Part shown: one piece after another, positions 59,106 to 64,000 of the stretch
How the letters are laid out: the number at the start of each line of letters is the position of its first letter
Position numbering within the stretch: position 1 is the stretch's first letter
Assembly (NCBI GenBank): GCA_964017155.1
Contig: OZ024857.1
Span: 28,438,601-28,502,600 of the forward strand
Reading direction: 5' to 3'
DNA: 64,000 nucleotides
DNA from: Oasisia sp. SBJ-2009
Taxonomy: Eukaryota; Annelida; Polychaeta; Sabellida; Siboglinidae
Notes under the pieces: model-generated
Database searches by the model: none
What the model saw: the letters and a program-made list of their open reading frames with translations, nothing else
What the model was told of the DNA's origin: nothing
Position numbers and translations under genes: made by a program

Positions 59106-60486
59106 CACATGGATGGTGGGATGGTGACGTGAATTACTTTTGGAAACGACTCCAATGATAAAATCATTGTATTAATTAGGTTATGTATCTAGTTAAGGTA
59201 CGCCATTATACTGCAGGAGGGGGTGCTCCCTGCTTTCCATTATCAGAATGGCCTATTTGTTGTTCCTGGCAACATTACAACAGTTTCACTGACACTGTGT
59301 GGTGACCGCGGTCCCAATGCCGTCGACCTGAGCCTGTTGCAGTCGGCCTACCTTGGCGCCGGAGACCGGCTCGAGACGTTCCTTGACGGCACTCAGGACG
59401 AAGCGGTGAGTGAGCGAGTTGCCGGTGAAGTGGAAGCAGACGGTGTTTGGTCGCGGGGTCGGGTACACGGCGAACTTGACGACGGCGCGGGCGATCACGC
59501 CGCCTTTGCCGATACTGAATGCCTTCCTGTTGGCCCGGGACGCAATGTGTTCGTAGGAGCTTCATCGGCAAACGAGAAGGATCATTTTAATTTATCAATT
59601 ATAACAAGGCGATGCATTCTGATAGGTTTCACGGTGTCGCAACTGACAGTGGTGGGTTTAGGAGCGGAGCAATGGTCCTGCGCTTTGGGTTTGTTTTTTT
59701 CCCTTTAATCAGTGGTGTGTGTGAGCGCGCGCGCGTGCGAGCGTGCGTGCGTGCGTGCGTATGTGTGTGAGCGTGTACTTGTTTGTGGCAGAAGAAAATA
59801 TAATATATCCCCATCTTCACTGTTTCCATTTGCAGAACATCCCTATCGTAACGTATTCCTCCTACAATATCCGGGCATTGTTAACGGGAAATGTGTGACA
59901 TGTGGGACGACATGGCGTGAAGGCAGACGGAGCAGAATGAGCAAGTGAAGACGCCGCTGCAGAAACAACAGAAGCCTCGACTACCAGACGTCGTGAGGTG
60001 GCAGCACAAGTTACGCAGCCGAGCGAGTCGATTAAGAAACATAATCTGGTTCCTTGCTGGCTTTTGAATATTATCCGTATAACGTGCTGCCATCTCACGA
60101 AACCTGGGTAATCGAGGCTAATTCTGCCATAATTGCTGTTTCATAAAAGAAACCCAGCAAATTTGTATTTATATTTATTTTTGTGTGACAATAAGTTTAA
60201 TTTTGAATAGTTAAAAAAGTATTATCTGATAAAAAGGGTATCCTTATTTAATTTGATATTTAAAATTCGGCCTGAGATTTTTTTTGGGTAAGGCCGCATA
60301 AATAGGTGCTGTTACCTCATGGAAACTGGGTAATCGAGACTATACGACGGGGGACACCCTTACGACAGGCGACCGAGAGGACGTACCGAGTGGTGCCGGA
60401 CAAGGCCGAGTTCGTTCTGCCGGAACCGCAGCGAGCCAGATCGGAGCGGGCCAGATGGACCCCGGGTGATGGCACCAACTTCTGGC
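54290..60486 (-). CDS. Unrecognised multi-exon gene, about 785 residues (5'-incomplete)
   Basis: Five minus-strand exons join in phase: 60364-60486, 59352-59559, 57648-57839, 55845-57284, 54290-54688. I do not recognise the family. The first about 170 residues look folded: SYEHIASRANRKAFSIGKGG, VVKFAVYPTPRPNTVCFHF, THRFVLSAVKERLE, ASRWLENRWLITVN, then a helix-like region ending YQAYLEALKRMN. The rest is disordered and rich in Ser, Thr, Asp and Glu. It includes a 38-residue tandem duplication (QVGGDLKH in each copy), a possible coiled coil (IVQELRTRHEERLSESL) and a basic cluster (RQRQRRRRRRGDRHD, possible nuclear signal). Exons are GC-rich against AT-rich introns, typical of real coding sequence here. 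The weakest junction is AAG|GTAGGC at 59352, chosen because it keeps phase 0. The first exon(s) above 60486 were not found. Confidence 0.78.
54940..55200. repeat. AACGTT-dense 260-bp segment in an intron
   Basis: At least nine AACGTT palindromes occur between about 54957 and 55190, many as AAACGTT or TAACGTTA. It lies in the last intron of the unrecognised gene. It could be the body of a MITE or a protein-binding cluster; no terminal repeat was identified. Confidence 0.6.
55845..57284 (-). CDS. Unrecognised gene: 1440-nt disordered exon
   Basis: Acceptor CCCTCAATAG|GCG continues YHEYQ|AYLEALKRMN. The 480-codon frame is open throughout. It holds a coiled-coil-like stretch, two copies of a 38-residue repeat (114-bp offset in the DNA at 56587 and 56701) and acidic blocks (YDADDDDEGD). 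The donor CAGCAA|GTATGA is followed at once by an in-frame stop in the intron, so splicing to the last exon is needed to extend the protein. Confidence 0.8.
57355..57437. repeat. (ACGC)n/(CA)n tract in an intron
   Basis: Lies in the 363-bp intron between the 57648-57839 and 55845-57284 exons of the unrecognised gene, and makes up almost a quarter of that intron. Confidence 0.95.
57648..57839 (-). CDS. Unrecognised gene: helical exon
   Basis: Acceptor TCGTGTTGCAG|GTG and strong donor TACCAG|GTGAGT; exactly 64 codons. Encodes QMVDRNVIHASRWLENRWL, LRLLRGNLSLLNKLVSV and ITEEYHEYQ. Confidence 0.82.
57885..57989. repeat. (ACGC)n/(CA)n tract upstream of the RT relic
   Basis: Begins about 45 bp from the 57839 exon edge and ends about 30 bp before the dead RTE-like RT. 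Confidence 0.95.
58018..58835 (+). pseudogene. Decayed RTE-like reverse transcriptase, antisense in an intron
   Basis: Broken frames on the plus strand read FEIGVLYQGRVLRSLL (a decayed GVxQGSxLSPLLF motif), then a stop and frame change. Next comes LYADDLFFTAGS with intact YADD and GLEVNIPKAEVL, a YLGSVI-like stretch, and a C-terminal RRRWHSHIQRRE, LKKDMESSWLKEEDMK, QRLHSR. Order and spacing fit an RT C-terminal half of the RTE type. Several stops and shifts show it is dead. Confidence 0.82.
59063..59109. repeat. (ACGC)n tract
   Basis: About 11 ACGC units downstream of the RT relic in the same intron, in the same orientation as the tract on its other side. Confidence 0.95.
59352..59559 (-). 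CDS. Unrecognised gene: N-terminal domain exon
   Basis: Acceptor CGATGAAG|C and donor GCCAAG|GTAGGC; 208 nt. Encodes KAFSIGKGGVIARAVVKFAV and FHFTGNSLTHRFVLSAVKE, a well-structured segment. Alternative donors a little downstream (CAG|GTCGAC, GCG|GTCACC) would add 5-10 residues. Confidence 0.72.
59714..59776. repeat. (GTGC)n tract, inverted relative to its neighbours
   Basis: GCGCGCGTGCGAGCGTGCGT run in the intron between the 59352-59559 and 60364-60486 exons; on the minus strand it is again ACGC. Confidence 0.94.
60089..60343. repeat. Two 35-bp direct repeats 219 bp apart
   Basis: GCTGCCATCTCACGAAACCT...TGGGTAATCGAGGCTA at 60089 recurs as GCTGTTACCTCATGGAAACT...TGGGTAATCGAGACTA at 60308, with AT-rich DNA between. 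The second copy ends just short of the donor site of the 60364-60486 exon. Confidence 0.75.
60364..60486 (-). CDS. Unrecognised gene: most 5' exon found
   Basis: Acceptor GGCCCCCCAG|G and strong donor CTGTC|GTAAGG; 123 nt in phase 2/2. Encodes LRFRQNELGLVRHHSV. An in-frame stop lies just upstream of the acceptor, which supports the boundary. Longer open frames exist here on both strands, but only this frame joins the next exon in phase. Confidence 0.6.
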
Positions 60487-61699
60487 CTGGGGGGCCACCG
60501 AGTCTAGTCGGTACAAACACAAACGCGTGCCGCTCTTAAAGGTACTGCACGGCGATTTCCTTTGATTGATTAAATGACATGCCAAAATACACAGTACGAC
60601 TGTATGTAAAATGGCTATTTTGATAAACTGCCACATTATCCATTCCGGCTGTTGGATTCTTTAGCCAATATTCGTAATTTAGGTGTAGTTTTAATAATAA
60701 TAATAAATAATAATAAGGCGTTATTTGCCACTTTGCATATATATATATAATGTTAAAAAAAATTATAAATACAAATATTATTTTATCTACTAAATAAGTA
60801 ATATCTCTCAGATATCCTTTAAAATGATAGATTATCTATTTAAAATGATAATTATGTTAAGCTAGTAAAATAAATAAATATGTCTAAAATGTCATTTAAA
60901 ATAAAAATTATATTTAAAATTGAATGTGTGCAAATTAAAAAAAAATATATATATTACAAATTATATTTTAAAAATATATTTTAAAATTATATGTAAAATT
61001 AAATCGATGAGCCTAGTTTTAATTAAAATAATAAAATAACGCTAATAACATCGACAAGTTAACCAGTGGAAACAGCCGCGCTTTCCCTTTAAGTGGGCTA
61101 ACATGCAGGGTGGTGCTGTGGTATCGATGTCAAGCATAGGCTGAGAGGATGTGATGGTAACAGGGATTATTGGGCAATGAAGTATACAGAAGAAGAACAC
61201 ATGCAGGCTCATATCAGACGCAAGCTATCACCTGCTATAATTGGTAACAGTATGTAGGGCCTACTAATATCCATGAAATTAGCAATAAATAAAATCGGTG
61301 AAACTTTCATGTAGCCTTTGCCTGATTAAACACCCTAGGGCCCTACTATTATTTGTTTTCAACATTGGAGCATTTATTAAAAACGGAATAATGTCTGACT
61401 AATTTTTCTGACTGACCATAACAGGAAGGTGAGCTTGCGACACGTCATCACGGTTTTATTCGAAATATTACAAATTGTCGCCACTATATGCCCGACTTGT
61501 GTCTGGTATGGGCGGCCTTTGCAAATTAATACCACTAAGTCTAAGACATCGTGAAGCAACATGCTTAAAGGTTGACAATCATTTCGTTTTGCCCATCGCC
61601 AATCCTTTTCTTTTATGTCCTGATGTGTAATGTTTCAATAGTTTAACTAGTATGCCCAATCAGTTTAATTTTAAAATGCGTACTTATCTTTTTTATTCG
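60487..61699. other. AT-rich DNA upstream of the unrecognised gene's known exons
   Basis: Very AT-rich at 60.66-61.05 kb with AAT runs. The missing 5' exon(s) of the minus-strand gene should be here or above; not found. Confidence 0.5.
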
Positions 61700-61875
61700 G
61701 CAAAAAAGAATCGTCGTTACACCGGGTATAACTGACGAAACTATTAGCCGGTGTAGACGTCCTGCCCTTTTTGGGTCACGTGTTTTATACGAGATCGGCA
61801 TCCTACGGCACAATAACAAACCGCATGTGCTTTTGCGTGTCGTGACGAACGTTCCGAAGTGTTTCTTCTGTGAAG
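61700..61875 (+). promoter_or_regulatory. Candidate promoter and non-coding first exon
   Basis: A stretch richer in CpG than its surroundings, with a GTCACGTG E-box (61777-61782 core) and a strong donor GTGAAG|GTATGT at 61875. It points plus-strand and lies upstream of the minus-strand unrecognised gene, so it may be a divergent promoter for both. Confidence 0.4.
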
Positions 61876-63620
61876 GTATGTATTAAGTGTTTTATTGCAG
61901 TTAGCAACCAGGGCGAGTAGTCGTGGGCTAATTCAACAAGAACTGCAACTTGTGAACTTCATTATAGGCCTACTCGACGTGGATTCTCTAACTTGTTAGA
62001 TTATTTTTAAAGTTTGACAGTCGGCATCGGCATCGCTTAGACTCCTTACCTTAGTCTCAGCCAGATACACTCATACAGCCTTTATTTATAAGTTTATATG
62101 TATTGTATTTGATAACGCAGGATCTTGTTCATAAGCTGTGTAATTGCAAAAGTACATATCTAGAGAGTGTAGATGACGTTAGGGACGAAATGATATCTCA
62201 TTGGCTTCGGAACATTGTCATTGGCAGTAGCTAGGCTCCGGGTGATGGTCACCGTGGGGAGCATCCGTTATCTCGTGCAACAGAACGTCAAACGAAGAAT
62301 TATGTTGGTTATCACAATTATTTAAACAGTGTTTTGTGCCTCACATTTTACTATGATTGCTGGATGTTGCTGATTTGCATTATATTTTATATAATAATAA
62401 TATTATAATTATATAATAATTAAAAAATTTATGACAACCATGATGGTGATGAATTTATTCAATATACAAAAAGGTAAACATGAATATAAAATGCTTGTAT
62501 AGCTACTAGCCAGTGTACACCATATGCAAGTATTACACATAACATTCTTGCACTTGTTTCCATTGTGGTCAGTGATGCCTGGCTGTAGTCTATGTAATAC
62601 CTGATACCTTTCAACTCACATATGCCAGCTGTTCTAATCTTTATCTTTTCATCACAGCAATATATGAATGCATAATACAACTCAAATTATGATATATTAG
62701 TATGGGCCACACTACAATGCAAGTGAGACGAGGCAGAGGAGGGACTAAGATTAATGCAATCACTTGTGTCGGGCAAATGCATGGAGGATACATAGTTTAC
62801 AAGAGGCCAACGTCTGATCACTCCAAGTGAATTAAACATTTTAACAATCAACAATGTATACATTTTATAAATATTTTAATATGCCCATTTCAATACTCAT
62901 TTGCTTTCATTAGCATTTTCATAATATCTCGGATATGGAAAACTAGGATAACCTTTGCAGTTGTGTAATGCATGTTATACTAAGTGTGTCCAGTCCAGTG
63001 TCCACACAGACTTCGGTCAACACCTTTAAAAAACTATTCAGCATACAACAATAACTCAGAAATAAATTTATAAAATCAATTATTATTCATTCTGAAGAAG
63101 GTAGACATGTTTGAATATTCAGTGAAGGAAATATACTGTTGGCATCACAACAACACCTTATTTTGTCACTTCCAACATTTACTTTGACATCCAGCTGAGC
63201 CATAAAATGTCAAATATAACATGCAGTAGTTATTACATGACATACCCCGACACAAAATTGTATATTGAAAATAAAACAGAAAATATGAATGCGCTATGCT
63301 TGGGAGTAAATATAATTCTATAATAATATATAAGATAAGGCATCCCTACATTTAAAAATAGCATGGTAATTTTACTTTCATGTAATGACAATACAGACCT
63401 AATAAATTACAACCCTGCTTAGATATGAACCTGTACATGCTGCTGTAGCCAAATATTTCTTGCTGCCTTTTTTGTGGAATGCTTTAGGTCATACATAAAA
63501 TATTATGTTATACAGCTGTAGATTTATTGATTATGGCAAAGAACACTCCATAATGACAACTCTAATACCATGATGCCAGTTTTTGTTTACTGAGTTTGAA
63601 TATTATGCTTTTCTTTTCAG
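61876..63620. other. Putative intron of the plus-strand transcript
   Basis: AT-rich, no frame of note. Bounded by the GTATGT donor and TTCTTTTCAG acceptor. Confidence 0.35.
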
Positions 63621-64000
63621 GTCAACACTCAACAGGAAACTGAACACCACCACTAGGTCAACAAGTTAATAAGCTATATACCATCCAAGATCCCGGACAA
63701 GATTCCACAACCATGGGCTGTGCAAGACGCTGCAGATCAAATGTCATGTGAATATCAACCGAGTGATCTCAGTCGTGTGTTGCATCCATAACAGACTCCC
63801 CTGTACTGATGGTGTGTGCACTGACTTCCAGGCCAGTCAGTTACCCAAACTGACTAGAGACCCATATAGAATGCAGGTTGCTTGACATGCGAATATGGTG
63901 ATATCTGACTAGCTTTGCAGTTTGTGGTAGAACAGTGGGTACCATGGTCTGGCAAATATGGCATGAGCCTTCAGTCAACCTCTCTCAACACAATAAGATA
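63621..64000 (+). ncRNA. Possible second exon of a plus-strand transcript (leader or lncRNA)
   Basis: Strong acceptor CTTTTCTTTTCAG|GTC after a 1.75 kb putative intron. Only short frames follow; an ATG in good context (ACCATGG at 63713) opens a 12-codon frame. It could be 5'UTR of a gene continuing past the window, or non-coding RNA. No donor could be fixed. Confidence 0.3.

Noticed and set aside
51000..60000. CRISPR-like array at 52.5-54.3 kb
   Set aside because: The regular 52-bp grid has no distinct spacers; units are homologous throughout and the context is eukaryotic.
60306..60539. 77-codon plus-strand frame and two other minus frames
   Set aside because: They overlap the 60364-60486 exon. 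Only the third minus frame has an acceptor preceded by an in-frame stop, a GTAAGG donor and phase agreement with 59559.

Overview
This is eukaryotic nuclear DNA: AT-rich, with intron-split genes using canonical GT/AG junctions, many simple repeats and decayed transposons. An ephrin with a single-tail architecture, an anoctamin with non-vertebrate-like exons, CR1/L2- and RTE-type retroelement remnants, and about 26 kb of non-coding DNA between two genes all suggest a marine invertebrate animal. A mollusc or other lophotrochozoan is my guess; the species cannot be read from the sequence.

Layout. 1-5.1 kb: AT-rich DNA with a (TA)n tract, a doubtful terminal exon at 2.2 kb, and a 5'-truncated non-LTR retrotransposon at 3.57-5.02 kb ending in (TTCAA)5. 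5.3-12.65 kb, minus strand: a nearly complete anoctamin (TMEM16) gene in 11 exons, all junctions phase-consistent; three or four of its six Ca2+-site residues appear replaced. 12.7-38.4 kb: no confident coding exon. It holds microsatellites, a GC-rich composite satellite at 33.13-33.54 kb, a TA-loop hairpin at 27.3 kb and two recursive-splice-like AG|GT sites at 16.6 and 24.5 kb.

38.4-47.9 kb, plus strand: an ephrin gene. Exons 2-7 cover the whole receptor-binding domain, a poly-Thr stalk, a Pro/Arg-rich linker and a hydrophobic C-terminus. The signal-peptide exon was not found and should lie upstream. Intron 2 carries a 2.76 kb hAT-like element with 16-bp terminal inverted repeats and a 7-bp target duplication. 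51.45-52.26 kb: a second terminal-inverted-repeat element.

52.49-60.5 kb, minus strand: an unrecognised gene of at least five exons and about 785 residues. It has a folded-looking N-terminal region (about 170 residues) and a long disordered tail. Its last eight codons and stop codon are themselves the first part of an indel-free 35 x 52-bp minisatellite, followed at once by ATTAAA, so its 3'UTR appears to be almost entirely satellite. Its introns each carry an (ACGC)n tract or an AACGTT-rich stretch, and one holds a dead RTE-like reverse transcriptase. 61.7-64 kb, plus strand: a candidate divergent promoter, non-coding first exon and second exon.

The three main genes are not an obvious pathway; they look like ordinary neighbours in an animal genome. 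The strongest observations for follow-up are the stop-codon-spanning minisatellite, the altered anoctamin Ca2+ site, the recursive-splice sites and the hAT-like insertion.
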